Shown piece after piece: positions 52,912 to 62,896 of a stretch of DNA of 64,000 nt. The notes under the pieces were generated by a model that did no database searches, was not told where the DNA came from, and saw only the letters and a program-made list of their open reading frames with translations. Where the stretch lies: contig JAHDRW010000004.1 of assembly GCA_018433085.1 (NCBI GenBank), forward strand, positions 62,001 through 126,000. Reading direction: 5' to 3'. Origin of the DNA: Deltaproteobacteria bacterium (lineage in GTDB: Bacteria > Desulfobacterota > Desulfomonilia > UBA1062). Within the stretch, counting starts at the first letter, position 1, and the number at the start of each line of letters is the position of its first letter. The position numbers and the translations under genes are program-made.

Positions 52912-54057
52912 CTAGAACTTGTATTTCAGCTCGGCGTGGTACTGTACCGCCTCGGGCTCGTTGTCCCGTTCCAGCGCCTCATAGATATAGACATTGCCTC
53001 CCACGGTGAAACACCTGGTCACGACGAAATCGAGGCTGATGATATGCCCTCTGAGATCCGTGTCCCCCACCCCGTCTCCGAAGGTGGCATCGGTGAGCCC
53101 TGGCACGAAGGCATCGGCGCCGAGCTCCGCATAGGTATACTCCAGCACGAAGCGCAGGACCTTCGCCTCGATCCCGGCCGCCCAGCCCATATTTTCCTCC
53201 TCGGGATCGAGAGTGCCTCCCAGCACGCTCTGTCCCGTGTTTCCTTCGGCACCGATGTTCTCGAACACCTGCCCGTACACCGTGAGCCCGATATCTCCGA
53301 AATCCATCTCTGCACTGGCGTACAGGTCGATCACATTGAACTCATAGTCCGGGTCGAGGTTGGGGTTGTCCCGCCTGAACTGCCTCTCGAAATCACCGTC
53401 GAAGTCGTAGTATGCGAGGGCAAGACTGATCCCGGCATCCTGGAGCTCGACTTCCATACCTGTCTGCACGGCATAGAGAATCCCGAAATCCTGATCGACC
53501 TCGATCTGTATGACGTCATATCCTCCGGCTGTCACGAAGAACATGCCGGGATCGATCTGAAGGGTGAACCCGGCAGGGCGCACATCGCTGTCCCAGAGAA
53601 GCCAACTCGTCTCGTATGGGTTTTTCTGCTGCCCGGCGATGAACGTCGCCGGGCCGAAATAGTGGCTTGCATAGGCGTAATCGAGGCGTATGTCTCCGGT
53701 CTCGAAATACTCCTCTTCGCTCCAGGTATCCAGTGTGGATGTGGCTGACAGACCTCCGGTCGCAAGCCCTGCGCTCAACTGCCAGTTTTCGTCGAGGCTC
53801 TTCCAGTCAAATCCCAGCCTGAACCGCGTCCGGATGCGGTCCCGAGTCTCATCAGGCTCCACCGGATTGTCCAGATCCCGGAGCTCGTACCGGATCATCA
53901 TATCGCCCTTAAGGGTGAGATTCTCGACGCAATCCCGCAGGGCAACACCACCTGCCGCCTGCTCTTCGTCGGCCCGGCCGTTCCCCTGCCCGAGGAGCGG
54001 GACCGGGAGAATCAGGCATGCAATCAGGGAAGTGCATAATAACAGTTCGAGTTTCAT
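52912..54057 (-). CDS. Putative outer-membrane porin
   Basis: The 381-residue protein has a Sec signal (LELLLCTSLIACLILPVPLLG), alternating hydrophobic strands typical of a beta-barrel (MIRYELRDLDN, IRTRFRLGFDWKSL, FVLEYTYAELGAD) and ends in the outer-membrane assembly signal YKF. It resembles putative porins of delta- and gammaproteobacteria. The solute is unknown. ATG 54057 follows GGAGGAGG. A clear promoter with an internal palindrome lies upstream (54127-54154). Confidence 0.85.
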   Translation of the reverse strand: MKLELLLCTSLIACLILPVPLLGQGNGRADEEQAAGGVALRDCVENLTLKGDMMIRYELRDLDNPVEPDETRDRIRTRFRLGFDWKSLDENWQLSAGLATGGLSATSTLDTWSEEEYFETGDIRLDYAYASHYFGPATFIAGQQKNPYETSWLLWDSDVRPAGFTLQIDPGMFFVTAGGYDVIQIEVDQDFGILYAVQTGMEVELQDAGISLALAYYDFDGDFERQFRRDNPNLDPDYEFNVIDLYASAEMDFGDIGLTVYGQVFENIGAEGNTGQSVLGGTLDPEEENMGWAAGIEAKVLRFVLEYTYAELGADAFVPGLTDATFGDGVGDTDLRGHIISLDFVVTRCFTVGGNVYIYEALERDNEPEAVQYHAELKYKF

Positions 54058-54409
54058 TATTCCTCCTCCTGTACATTGGTAGATGGTAATCGTGATGTGT
54101 TATTTGGCTCATGTAGACATACATAAATAATATGATGACGTGATAATCACTCAATGAGAGAAACTGCACCATTGATATGAGGTAATGCCTGTATGAAGCA
54201 GATCCCAGAGGATCGACGGCGGGAGTTCTCTCCTTGGGGAGGGGATAAGCGGGGGGATCATTCCGGGGAAAAAGGCACCCCGGAGAAAACCTGCGGGAAC
54301 GGGAGTTAAGAGGGAGACCCCTCTTTCAGCAATGTTCTTTCTTCGGCAGGCAGTCTCTCGTCGCGGTCTACGCCGGGAACCGGACCGCCCGGTCGAGTTC
54401 TTTCCCGCC
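54058..54409. other. Intergenic region, porin promoter and srkA 3' end
   Basis: It holds the porin promoter and two hairpins: TCCGGGG/CCCCGGA (54262-54284) and AAGAGGG/CCCTCTT near 54308, which may end the prfC-srkA transcript but lack T-tracts. No gene is seen. Confidence 0.4.
54127..54154 (-). promoter_or_regulatory. Porin promoter with palindrome in the spacer
   Basis: On the minus strand TTGAGT (54154-54149) and TATTAT (54132-54127) are 16 bases apart. The spacer contains GTGAT-T-ATCAC (54150-54140), an 11-base palindrome placed to let a repressor block RNA polymerase. Confidence 0.5.
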
Positions 54410-55426
54410 TCACTCCCCGAAGAACCTGCCCTCTTCCCAGGCCACCTTGTGCTCCATGATGACCTGGAACTGGTGGCTGATGTCCGAGATCTCCCGCTGC
54501 CAGAAGGTCTCGCCGCCCCAGTCGGGATGGTTTGCCCGGAAATCGTAGTCATCCAGCTGCCGGGCACACCAGGTGAGGTAGTAGATGATGCGCATGAAGC
54601 GAAGCGGCTCGATGAGCTGGAGGGATGAAAAATCGAACTCGCGGAACTGCTCGTACCCGTCCAGCAGCAGGTCGATCTCGCGCCGGGAGCGGCCCGCGTG
54701 ATCGGTAAGGAGCATCCAGAGGTCCTGGGCCGGCGGGCCCAGCATCATGTCGTCGAAGTCGATGGCCATGAGCCCCTCGCCCGGACGATCGAGCAGGTTG
54801 CCGCGGTGGCAGTCGCCGTGAATCCGGATGAATTCTTTTTCGTGGAAGAGCGCGGAGATGTTGTCCACGATCCGGGAGGTGAGGTCTGCAAAGGCCGCCC
54901 GGTGCTCGGGCGTGATGAACCCGCCGCGGGTGAGAAAATCCAGGTCGCTTAAGGTGGCCTTCTCCGGGCTGAGGACGATCCGGTCATCCGGAACCCGCTC
55001 CTGGCCCGCGAGGTGGATCCGTGCGATGAGCCTCCCCACCCGCCTCAGATCGTCATTGGTGTTGATCTCGAACTCGCGGCCCGATCTCTTGGGGAAGAGC
55101 GCGAAGAACCCGCCGTCCGTCACGGCCAGGGTTCCGCCGTCCGGCAGGGTGAGGGGACAGACCACGGGAATCTCTGCTTCCGCGCAATCCGCGAGGAACC
55201 GGTGCTCATCTTCGAGCGCGGTCCTGCTCCAGCGACCCGGGCGGTAGAACTTGGCGATGATTCGCTCTCCCCGCCTGGCCTGCAGCTCGTAGACCCGGTT
55301 GATGTAGCTGGGCAGGGGTATGGTGAGCCCGGTCATGGGGATACCGGAGGCCTCTTCCACGAGGTCCAGCAGAACCTCTGGAGTGAGGTGCTTGAAATCC
55401 GCGATCCCGGTGGCTTCGTTCATCAT
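54410..55426 (-). CDS. srkA: SrkA/YihE-type stress-response kinase
   Basis: The 338-residue protein has an aminoglycoside-phosphotransferase/HipA-like kinase fold: NRVYELQARRGERIIAKFYRPGRW (ATP-binding Lys), catalytic IRIHGDCHRGNLL and metal-binding LMAIDFDDMMLGPP. It matches E. coli SrkA (RdoA), a Ser/Thr kinase that limits stress-induced death. It is 15 bases downstream of prfC, so the two are cotranscribed. The start (ATG 55426 or 55423) has no strong ribosome site, as expected if coupled. Confidence 0.92.
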   Translation of the reverse strand: MMNEATGIADFKHLTPEVLLDLVEEASGIPMTGLTIPLPSYINRVYELQARRGERIIAKFYRPGRWSRTALEDEHRFLADCAEAEIPVVCPLTLPDGGTLAVTDGGFFALFPKRSGREFEINTNDDLRRVGRLIARIHLAGQERVPDDRIVLSPEKATLSDLDFLTRGGFITPEHRAAFADLTSRIVDNISALFHEKEFIRIHGDCHRGNLLDRPGEGLMAIDFDDMMLGPPAQDLWMLLTDHAGRSRREIDLLLDGYEQFREFDFSSLQLIEPLRFMRIIYYLTWCARQLDDYDFRANHPDWGGETFWQREISDISHQFQVIMEHKVAWEEGRFFGE

Positions 55427-55441
55427 CCGGCCAATTATAGG

Positions 55442-57091
55442 TTAATTATGTTCCCGTGTCTTCAGGAAAACCATTTCGGGCCATTCCTTCATGGTGTGGT
55501 TCAGCCGCCACTCGCTGGGCGCCATGTAGGTGAGGTATCCTCCGGCGTCCCGGGCCAGGTGCGACTGGAGGGCCTTTTCGAAGTCCCGGAGCATCTTCCT
55601 GTCGTCGCACTCGACCCAGCGGGCCGTGACATAGTCCACGGGCTCGTAGAAGGCCTCGGCCCCGTACTCGGCCTTGAGGCGCTCCATGACCACGTCGAAC
55701 TGCAGAGGTCCCACTGCGCCCAGGATATAGTGGTTGCCGGCCAGAGGCTTGAACACCTGCACCGCGCCCTCCTCGCTCAACTGGGTGAGCCCTTTCTGGA
55801 GCTGTTTGAATCTCATGGGGTTCTTCAGGATTACCCGCCGGAAGTGCTCGGGCGCGAAATAGGGGATGCCCAGGAACTTCAAGGGCTCCTTGTCGGTGAA
55901 GGTGTCACCGATGGCAATGGTGCCGTGGTTGTGTATGCCGATAATATCGCCCGGATAGGCCTCCTCGACATTCTCCCGGTCCTGGGCCATGAACACGGTG
56001 GCGTTGGAGAGGGTCATCTCCTTGCCGGTCCGGTGGTGGACCACCCGCATCCCGCGCGTAAACCTGCCCGAACAGATCCGGAAAAAGGCGATGCGGTCAC
56101 GGTGGGCCGGATCCATATTCGCCTGGATCTTGAACACGAAGCCGGAAAAAGCCCCCTCGAAGGGGGAGATATCCCGGCTCTCGGCAACCCTGACTCCCGG
56201 GCACGGGGCGGTCTCCACAAAGGCGTCGAGCATTTCCCTGACCCCGAAGTTGTTGATCGCGCTGCCGAAGAAGACCGGGGTCTGGTTGCCCTTGAGATAT
56301 TCATCGCGGTCGAACCGGGGCAGAACCCCCTCGATGAGCGCCACGTCTTCCCTGAGCTGGTCGGCCTGGGTGCCCAGGTGTTCGTCGAGCGCAGGATCGG
56401 CCAGGTCGGTGATCACGATGCCGTCCACGTCCCGCGTGGCCCTGCCGGGCGTGAACAGGTGGAGTTGCCTGCGGTAGAGGTCATAGACCCCCCTGAACGC
56501 CTTGCCCATGCCGATGGGCCAGCTCATGGGCACACACTCGATCTGGAGCTTGTCCTCGATGTCGCTCAGGAGATCCAGAGGCGGGAGCCCGTCGCGGTCG
56601 AGCTTGTTGATAAAGGTCACGATCGGGGTATTGCGCATCCGGCAGACCTCCATGAGCTTCTCGGTCTGGGGCTCGACGCCCTTGGCGCTGTCGATCACCA
56701 TGAGCGCGGAATCCACCGCGGTGAGCACCCGGTAGGTGTCCTCGGAGAAGTCCTGGTGGCCGGGAGTGTCGAGCAGGTTTACCTCGCAGCCCTGATAGCT
56801 GAACTTCATCACCGAGGTAGTGACCGATATCCCGCGTTCCTGCTCGATCTTCATCCAGTCGCTGGTGGCGTACCGGTTGGCCTTGCGCGCCTTCACCGTG
56901 CCGGCGAGCTGAACCGCCCCGCCGAAGAGCAGCAGCTTTTCGGTGAGCGTGGTCTTGCCCGCGTCGGGGTGGCTGATGATGCCGAAGGTACGGCGCCTGA
57001 GCACCTCTTTTTCAAGATGTTTTCCGGAACCTTGCCGGTCGGCCGTATCCCGGTCTTCTCCGATTGTGTGGCATCTCTCGATTGCTTCCAT
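55442..57091 (-). CDS. prfC: Peptide chain release factor 3
   Basis: The 549-residue translational GTPase recycles RF1/RF2 from ribosomes. G-domain motifs are [10 protein letters not shown] (G1), [10 protein letters not shown] (G2), [10 protein letters not shown] (G3) and NKLDRDG (G4), followed by RF3-specific regions ([49 protein letters not shown]). Length fits RF3. It begins with a 20-residue N-terminal extension before [13 protein letters not shown] 57091 is preceded by AACAGGATAGAG. The gene is followed by srkA. Confidence 0.96.
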   Translation of the reverse strand: MEAIERCHTIGEDRDTADRQGSGKHLEKEVLRRRTFGIISHPDAGKTTLTEKLLLFGGAVQLAGTVKARKANRYATSDWMKIEQERGISVTTSVMKFSYQGCEVNLLDTPGHQDFSEDTYRVLTAVDSALMVIDSAKGVEPQTEKLMEVCRMRNTPIVTFINKLDRDGLPPLDLLSDIEDKLQIECVPMSWPIGMGKAFRGVYDLYRRQLHLFTPGRATRDVDGIVITDLADPALDEHLGTQADQLREDVALIEGVLPRFDRDEYLKGNQTPVFFGSAINNFGVREMLDAFVETAPCPGVRVAESRDISPFEGAFSGFVFKIQANMDPAHRDRIAFFRICSGRFTRGMRVVHHRTGKEMTLSNATVFMAQDRENVEEAYPGDIIGIHNHGTIAIGDTFTDKEPLKFLGIPYFAPEHFRRVILKNPMRFKQLQKGLTQLSEEGAVQVFKPLAGNHYILGAVGPLQFDVVMERLKAEYGAEAFYEPVDYVTARWVECDDRKMLRDFEKALQSHLARDAGGYLTYMAPSEWRLNHTMKEWPEMVFLKTREHN

Positions 57092-57150
57092 GATTCTCTA
57101 TCCTGTTTTTGTAAAGATTTGTAAGAAGTGTGTACAATGGACTTACAGAC

Positions 57151-57165
57151 TCGAACGTCGTTCGA
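57151..57165. promoter_or_regulatory. Palindrome upstream of prfC
   Basis: TCGAACG-T-CGTTCGA is a 15-base perfect palindrome, with a third half-site CGTTCGAG at 57173-57180. It lies 60-90 bases before the prfC start, where a repressor could act. No regulator for it is identified. Confidence 0.35.
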
Positions 57166-57291
57166 TGCACTCCGTTCGAGCGTAAATAAGATTCGCTTCA
57201 GAGAAATCCATGTTTCATATGCGGTTATGCTTTAATCTGCCCGGACCGTGATGTCAATGATAAAAATTGATACTTATTCCAAGACTTACTC

Positions 57292-58089
57292 TCACAAGGG
57301 CATCGTCTCAGCCCCCTGAAGGGCCCTGAGGGCTACCCGCGCCGCATCCCTTTCAGCCCCGGCCTTGATGTCCAGATCGATGTCCTCTCCCGTGCTGCGG
57401 TCGTCGAGCACCGCGCATACGCACCCGGCCGAGAAGCCGTACACCCCCGCCATCTTGAGCAGGGTCCCGCACTCCATCTCGAAATTAAGGATATTGAGCC
57501 TCCGGTATTCCTCGGTGATGCCCGTGAGGCGCCGCAGGAGGTGTGGGTTTGCCGAGGTCCGGGTTCGCTCCTGGCCCTCGAAGAAGGTGTCCACCGAGGC
57601 AGTGATGCCCAGGTGCCAGTCCACCCCGAGCTCACGGGCCGCCCTGACCAGGGCCATGGTGAGGAAGGGGTCCGCGGCCGCGGGGTACTCGGGCGGGGCG
57701 ATATCGAGCGACGCGCCCTGGCGGCACAGCGCCGCGTGGGTTATGACGATGCCGCCCGCCCGGACGTGGTCCTGGATGGAGCCCGTGGTGCCTACGCGGA
57801 CGATCCGGGAGAGCCCCACCGAGACGAGCTCGTTCACCACGATGCTCAGCGAGGGCGCGCCCATCCCGCTGGTGGCGCACACGATCTTCCTTCCGCCCGG
57901 TATTCTCACCAGAAAGCTGAAAAGCCCCCGGTTCTCGGACAAGGGTCTGATCAGCTCCACGTCCTCGGTCTCTATGGCGATCTTGCGGGTTCTGTCAGGG
58001 TCGCCGCACAGAATGACATCCGTCGGGGGTTCTTCACCCAGATCCTGCCGGGAAAATCCGATATGATACTTCCTGTCTTCATTCATCAT
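57292..58089 (-). CDS. udp: Uridine phosphorylase (nucleoside phosphorylase family 1)
   Basis: This 265-residue NP-I enzyme splits a nucleoside with phosphate. Motifs include CGDPDRTRKIA (phosphate), SGMGAPSLSIVVNEL, RVGTTGSIQ and the ribose/base region NFEMECGTLLKMA. The spacing and GTTGSIQ favour uridine over purine nucleosides. It is a single gene facing the outer-membrane protein gene. ATG 58089 has GGGAG upstream; a second ATG follows directly. Confidence 0.92.
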   Translation of the reverse strand: MMNEDRKYHIGFSRQDLGEEPPTDVILCGDPDRTRKIAIETEDVELIRPLSENRGLFSFLVRIPGGRKIVCATSGMGAPSLSIVVNELVSVGLSRIVRVGTTGSIQDHVRAGGIVITHAALCRQGASLDIAPPEYPAAADPFLTMALVRAARELGVDWHLGITASVDTFFEGQERTRTSANPHLLRRLTGITEEYRRLNILNFEMECGTLLKMAGVYGFSAGCVCAVLDDRSTGEDIDLDIKAGAERDAARVALRALQGAETMPL

Positions 58090-58388
58090 GCATCTCCCGC
58101 TTCCCGCCGGGACCTATGATCATCCCGAAGCGACTATACTACATTTTTCACTGCAAAATATAAACATGGCTCTATTTCCCCATCGGCTCACATGCACTAT
58201 CCTCGTAGTACCAATGATCGCGGCATGAAGGCAATAGATTCACTTCTTTCAGGGTCCGGATGGTCGTCTTTCACCTGTCCCGGCCCTGCACGACCCCAGG
58301 CGCATACGATGAACACAAATGCAGCAACACCTGTAAAAGACATGAAGGAAAAGAGGCCAAAACAACTTAAGAACGAGGAGGAATCACC

Positions 58389-59297
58389 ATGAAGCAAAGG
58401 TCAACATGGGTTGGAATCGCAACATGCCTGTTTCTTGCGGCTGCCTGTCTGGGAATCGTCAAGCCGGGGGATGTCCGTGCCGAAAATGACTCTCTGGACT
58501 ACATGTGCCCCCCTGCCCCGGGCACCCTGATCGGGTTCTATCATGACTACATGTCGGGCAACAATGTGTACAGCAACGGCCACAAGACGGGCGAGGACTT
58601 TAACTTTTCCGGCAACGTGGGGGTGTTCAGGTTTGCGCACTTCATGGATGTGGGCCCCCTTACCATTGACCCCACCATCCTGATCCCGACGGGCCGTATC
58701 TCCGCCGACGGCGGGGACCTCGGAAACCAGAACCTTTCGAGCTCGGGTCTAGGCGATATGGTCCTGGCGTCCGGGTTCTGGTTCATCAAAGATCCCGAGA
58801 AAAAGTTCTGGGCCGCCTATTCGCAGTATATCACCATGCCGACCGGCGAGTACAGCAACACCAAGGCTCTCAACTTCGGTGCGAACCGGTGGTCGTTCAG
58901 GGAGGAGCTGGGCTTTGTCAAGGGCCTGGACAACGGAATCTTTTTCAGCGGGGTGGCAAACGTGGAATACTTCCTGGACAACGATGATCTCGGCCCTGAC
59001 TCCGCAACCCAGGAGAAAGACCCCCTATACACCCTCGAGGGGCACCTCGCCTACAACATCAGCCCTGCATGCTTCGTGTCCGCGGACTACTACCACCACT
59101 TCGGAGGGGAAACCACGGTCGCCGGGGCGGCACAGGACGATGAGGCGGGCGACCACCTCGCGCAGCTGTCCGTGGGTTTCTGGCTCAACCAGAACTACCA
59201 GCTGCTGATCAAGTACCGCACCCCGCTCAAGACCGAAAACGGTGTCGAGACCAATACGCTGGGGGTGCGCTTCATCTACTACTTCCAAAACACCTGA
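58389..59297 (+). CDS. Outer-membrane transporter-like protein (phenol MetA-type)
   Basis: The 302-residue protein has a Sec signal ending near VRAEND and a beta-barrel pattern with regularly spaced aromatic strands (GTLIGFYHDYMSGN, FAHFMDVGPLTIDPTILIPTG, YQLLIKYRTPLK, LGVRFIYYFQNT). It resembles the MetA-pathway-of-phenol-degradation family (PF13557-type), whose members are proposed outer-membrane channels for hydrophobic compounds. The solute is unknown. ATG 58389 follows AACGAGGAGG. It is monocistronic with a terminator. Confidence 0.82.
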   Translation: MKQRSTWVGIATCLFLAAACLGIVKPGDVRAENDSLDYMCPPAPGTLIGFYHDYMSGNNVYSNGHKTGEDFNFSGNVGVFRFAHFMDVGPLTIDPTILIPTGRISADGGDLGNQNLSSSGLGDMVLASGFWFIKDPEKKFWAAYSQYITMPTGEYSNTKALNFGANRWSFREELGFVKGLDNGIFFSGVANVEYFLDNDDLGPDSATQEKDPLYTLEGHLAYNISPACFVSADYYHHFGGETTVAGAAQDDEAGDHLAQLSVGFWLNQNYQLLIKYRTPLKTENGVETNTLGVRFIYYFQNT

Positions 59298-59359
59298 AGG
59301 CAGGGAGACTACATGTCATAGATCCTGAGCGACAGGTTACCCCCTCCCGGTTTCCATCC

Positions 59360-59392
59360 GGGGCCATGTCCGAGCGGCATGGCCCCATTTTC
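59360..59392 (+). terminator. Intrinsic terminator after the outer-membrane protein gene
   Basis: GGGGCCATG (59360-59368) pairs with CATGGCCCC (59378-59386), followed by ATTTTCGTT. Confidence 0.7.
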
Positions 59393-59393
59393 G

Positions 59394-59406
59394 TTCACTC
59401 AGTGAA
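59394..59406. promoter_or_regulatory. Palindromic operator candidate for the MFS operon
   Basis: TTCACT-C-AGTGAA is a perfect 13-base palindrome. It sits 22 bases before TATAAT at 59429-59434, that is over the expected -35 region. A second TATAAT (59513-59518) lies nearer the gene. Confidence 0.4.
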
Positions 59407-59583
59407 TGATGAGACCACACCTCCCGGGTATAATCCCCCCTGATCGAATGTATCATCGTCAGGCCCTGCATTCATAACCTTGGCTCTATGGCGCCCGTCG
59501 GATGGTTACGCCTATAATCCCCATGCGACTCGGGAACACTGCGATCATTGGAACACCTAAAAAAAAGAGAAAGGGCTGACACT

Positions 59584-60858
59584 ATGGAGAAAGAAAATCT
59601 CTACACCCCGTACCGGTGGCTTATGCTCATGTCGGTGAGTATCGCGATGATCTCCATCTACATCCACATGACCGACATCGCACCCCTGCTGGGCGAGATC
59701 GCGCAGAGCCTCGACGTGAACATGGGCGCGGCGACCAACCTCATGACAGTCATGGTCGCCTCGGTTGCCTGCGTGATGATCTTCGGCGGAACCGTGTGTG
59801 ACAAGTACGGCATCACGACCGCCCTGGTCCTGGGCCTCCTGCTCTCGGGCATCGCCTCTGTCTGCTATCCGCTGATCGGCTCCAGCTACGGCGCTGTCGT
59901 GTTTCTGCGGATTCTGCAGGGCGCGGCCATCGGGATCATCTTCGCCGTCATAGGCCCGGTTATCGCCATCTGGTTTCCGCCGAAGGAACAGGGCCTCGCA
60001 AGCGGGCTCTTGATCGGGTCGCTCTCTGTGGGCACCGCGGTTGGGGTCTGGCTGGGTCCGGTGATCTTCAATGTCTCGGGAAGCTGGCAGAGCGCGGTCG
60101 CGATCCTGTCGGTATTCAACTGGATTGCCGTTGCCTTCGCGCTGCTGTTCACCCGCCGGAAGCCGTCCCCCGCCGTTCTCCAGATGCTCGGGAGCGCCAT
60201 AGCGGGCCAGCAGGGAGACCTCTCGTTCAAACAGGCGCTTGGCATGCCCATTACCTGGATCGGAACGGCACTCTGCTTCATCAACGCGTGGGCGTTCTTC
60301 GGCCTGATAAACCTCGTGCCCGCGTATCTGGCGTCCGAGGCGCCCATGGGCGTGGGGCTGGGCCCGGTGCTGGCAGGGAAAATGTCCTTTGCGCTCTCGA
60401 TCACCGGCATCTTCGCCATGGTGATCGGAGGGATCTTCTTCGACAAGGTGGCAAAGGGCAACGCCCGCATCGCCATATACATCGGGTTTGTCCTCACCGC
60501 CGTGTTCGGTTATCTCCTGCTCGTGCCGTCGGTATACGGTATGATGTCCCTGCTCGTCATCTGCCTCGTGCTTGCGGGCTGGGGGCTGCCCTTCATGAAC
60601 CCGGGACTGAGCGCCTTCGTGGCGATCAACTATCCTCCCGGGATCGTGGGCCGCATGATGGGGATATGGTTCGGGATCGGCAGCTTCGGACCGGTCCTCA
60701 GTCTGTATTTTTCAGGGGTACTCATTGCCAAGACCGGCCGTTTCGACGGGGCCATCATCCTGCTCTGCCTGGCATCGGTCATCGGTTTGGTTGTCGGATT
60801 TTTCCTGCGTATGAACACAAAACCCGCGGTTGAAGCCGCAGCACCATCAAAAATCTAG
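59584..60858 (+). CDS. MFS transporter
   Basis: The 424-residue protein has 12 predicted membrane segments. MFS marks are DKYGITTALVLG between segments 2 and 3, FLRILQGAAIG and a central loop (RRKPSPAVLQML). It most resembles organic-anion or cyanate/nitrate-type facilitators. It starts at ATG 59584 (AGAAAGGG upstream). The amidohydrolase gene starts 12 bases after its stop, so importer and enzyme form one operon, suggesting uptake of an amide, ester or cyclic nitrogen compound. Confidence 0.92.
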   Translation: MEKENLYTPYRWLMLMSVSIAMISIYIHMTDIAPLLGEIAQSLDVNMGAATNLMTVMVASVACVMIFGGTVCDKYGITTALVLGLLLSGIASVCYPLIGSSYGAVVFLRILQGAAIGIIFAVIGPVIAIWFPPKEQGLASGLLIGSLSVGTAVGVWLGPVIFNVSGSWQSAVAILSVFNWIAVAFALLFTRRKPSPAVLQMLGSAIAGQQGDLSFKQALGMPITWIGTALCFINAWAFFGLINLVPAYLASEAPMGVGLGPVLAGKMSFALSITGIFAMVIGGIFFDKVAKGNARIAIYIGFVLTAVFGYLLLVPSVYGMMSLLVICLVLAGWGLPFMNPGLSAFVAINYPPGIVGRMMGIWFGIGSFGPVLSLYFSGVLIAKTGRFDGAIILLCLASVIGLVVGFFLRMNTKPAVEAAAPSKI

Positions 60859-60870
60859 TCGGAGGATACC

Positions 60871-62583
60871 ATGAGCACATCAACGAGCATTGCAGATCTG
60901 ATCATCACAAACGCCAAGGTCGTCACCGTCGACAAGAACTTCTCCATCCAGCAGGCCATTGCCGTGAAGAACGGCTGGATCATCGCCGTGGGCTCACAGG
61001 ACGAGATCAACGCCCTCATGGGGCCCTCCACCGAGGTGCTCGACCTCAAGGGCAAAACCATCCTGCCCGGTGCCAACGACACGCACATGCACGGGGTCTA
61101 CTACGGCTCCACAAGGCCCCCGCTGTGCCTCAACCTGTCCTATCCCGAAACCAAGTCGATCACGGACATGGTGGAGCAGGTTCGCAAAGAAGCGGAGAAG
61201 ACCCCTGCAGGGAAGTGGATCAAGGGCTTCGGCTGGGACCAGGGCTTTCTCGACGAGTGCAAGCACGATACCAGCAGACTCCCGCGTCGGTCGGACTTCG
61301 ATGCGGTGTCACCCGACAACCCCATCGTCCTGGTCGACTTTTCCGCGCACATCGCGGTAGTGAACAGCAAGGCCCTGGAGCTGGCCGGAATCACCAAGGA
61401 CACCCCCGACCCGGGAGAAGGGGTCATGGAGCGCGACCCCCGGACAGGCGAGCCTACGGGGGTGTTCATCGAGTTTCCCGCCCAGGCCATGGTCATGGGC
61501 GTGGTCCCGCTTCTGTCCGATGACGAGATTGAACTGGCGATCAGGACGGTTCAGCACGAGCTGAACAAAAACGGCATCACCAGCTACACCGACGCATCAC
61601 TCGGCGTTGGCGGCAACACGTTGATGGGCGGGGCCATGGGGGCCCGGGCGATCGACATCTACAAGAAGATGCAGGACGAGGAAAAACTCTCCGCGCGGGT
61701 GAGCATCGGGCTGCTCATGGGCGACTACGGCGCACTGAGCTATGACGATGTCAAGAAAGGGCTCGAAGAGCTCGTTCTCCCCGACGGTATGGATCCCCTC
61801 TGGGTACGCATCCCCATGCTCAAGGTCTTTGCCGACGGCGTTCCCATGGTGAAGACCGCCTGGTTGTGGGAGGATTACATCGGCGGCGGCCACGGTGCCC
61901 TCTCGGTACCGGGAGCCACCGAGGAAGAACGGTACGATCACCTCCTCAGAATCATCGGCCTCGCACATTCCATGGGTTATCAGGTAGGGGTCCACGCCAT
62001 CGGCGACCGGGCCTCGGATGCAGCGCTGGACGGCTTCATCAAGGCCATGCACGACTTCCCGCGAGGCGACCCGCGGCACTATGTGATCCACGGCGACTTC
62101 GTGACTAGGGAATGGGCCCGGCGCGCGGCGAAATATCGGGTCAGCGTCGCCATGCAGCCCACGATCGGTGCGCAGATCGCCGATATCGAAGAGCTCTTCG
62201 TGGGTGTCGAGCGAGCGGCGTATGAATGGCCGACCCGTATGGTCCTGGATGCCGGGGTGATGCTCACCGGAGGTTCGGACACCCCGATCACCTACCCCAA
62301 CTGGCTGGCAGGTGTTCAGGATGCGGTCCTGCGCATCGCCTGGGGATCGGGCAAGGTGAGCGGTCCCGACCAGCGCATCACCGTGGAGGAGGCGATCCGC
62401 ATGTACACGATCAACGGGGCCTGGCAGGACCGCATGGAGGACATCAAGGGGTCCATCGAGGCCGGCAAGCTGGCCGACCTGCAGGTCCTGAGAGACGACA
62501 TCCTGAGTGTGGACCCGCACGATATCGGGAAGATACAGGTGGAAATGACCTTTGTGGGAGGCAAGATCGTCTACAAGGCATAA
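60871..62583 (+). CDS. YtcJ-type metal-dependent amidohydrolase
   Basis: The 570-residue amidohydrolase-superfamily enzyme has an N-terminal composite domain (ADLIITNAKVVTVDKNF), metal ligands DTHMHG (His72, His74) and later VHAIGDRASD, with a Lys-like position in the barrel, then YVIHGDF and GGSDTPITYP. The C-terminal segment EAGKLADLQVL is typical. The group hydrolyses C-N or C-O bonds in amides and N-acyl compounds; the substrate is unknown. The ribosome site is GGAGGATACC. It is coupled to the MFS gene. Confidence 0.92.
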   Translation: MSTSTSIADLIITNAKVVTVDKNFSIQQAIAVKNGWIIAVGSQDEINALMGPSTEVLDLKGKTILPGANDTHMHGVYYGSTRPPLCLNLSYPETKSITDMVEQVRKEAEKTPAGKWIKGFGWDQGFLDECKHDTSRLPRRSDFDAVSPDNPIVLVDFSAHIAVVNSKALELAGITKDTPDPGEGVMERDPRTGEPTGVFIEFPAQAMVMGVVPLLSDDEIELAIRTVQHELNKNGITSYTDASLGVGGNTLMGGAMGARAIDIYKKMQDEEKLSARVSIGLLMGDYGALSYDDVKKGLEELVLPDGMDPLWVRIPMLKVFADGVPMVKTAWLWEDYIGGGHGALSVPGATEEERYDHLLRIIGLAHSMGYQVGVHAIGDRASDAALDGFIKAMHDFPRGDPRHYVIHGDFVTREWARRAAKYRVSVAMQPTIGAQIADIEELFVGVERAAYEWPTRMVLDAGVMLTGGSDTPITYPNWLAGVQDAVLRIAWGSGKVSGPDQRITVEEAIRMYTINGAWQDRMEDIKGSIEAGKLADLQVLRDDILSVDPHDIGKIQVEMTFVGGKIVYKA

Positions 62584-62896
62584 CAAGGCAGAAACCCGCA
62601 CGACAGCAGGCAGCGGGGCTACGGCGCATCGTCGCGGGCCCGCTGCCGTGAATGCCCGCGCACCCGCACGGGACAAGACCTCCGGCCGTCTCCGCCGCCG
62701 GTTATGCGGTAACCCCAAATGATCCTTGGGCAGCGGAGCTGCGGCCAGGGAGCTTCATCACTATCTCAATAAAATCTCTCGATCCCGCCTCTCGGCATGC
62801 GATTCGCTACACGCACGCACGGATCCTGTTTTCCCGGAAGGGCCAAGTATGATACAATGCGGAAACAGCGAAACGCATACGTACGGGAAAGCATCC
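62584..62896. other. Intergenic region before the response regulator
   Basis: No gene is seen. TATGAT and TACAAT overlap at 62848-62858 and could form a -10 box, but the -35 position (TTTCCC) is weak. Confidence 0.35.

Noticed and set aside
55013-57124. A 703-codon open frame antisense to prfC and srkA
   Set aside because: Mirror of two well-supported genes, without motifs or a ribosome site.
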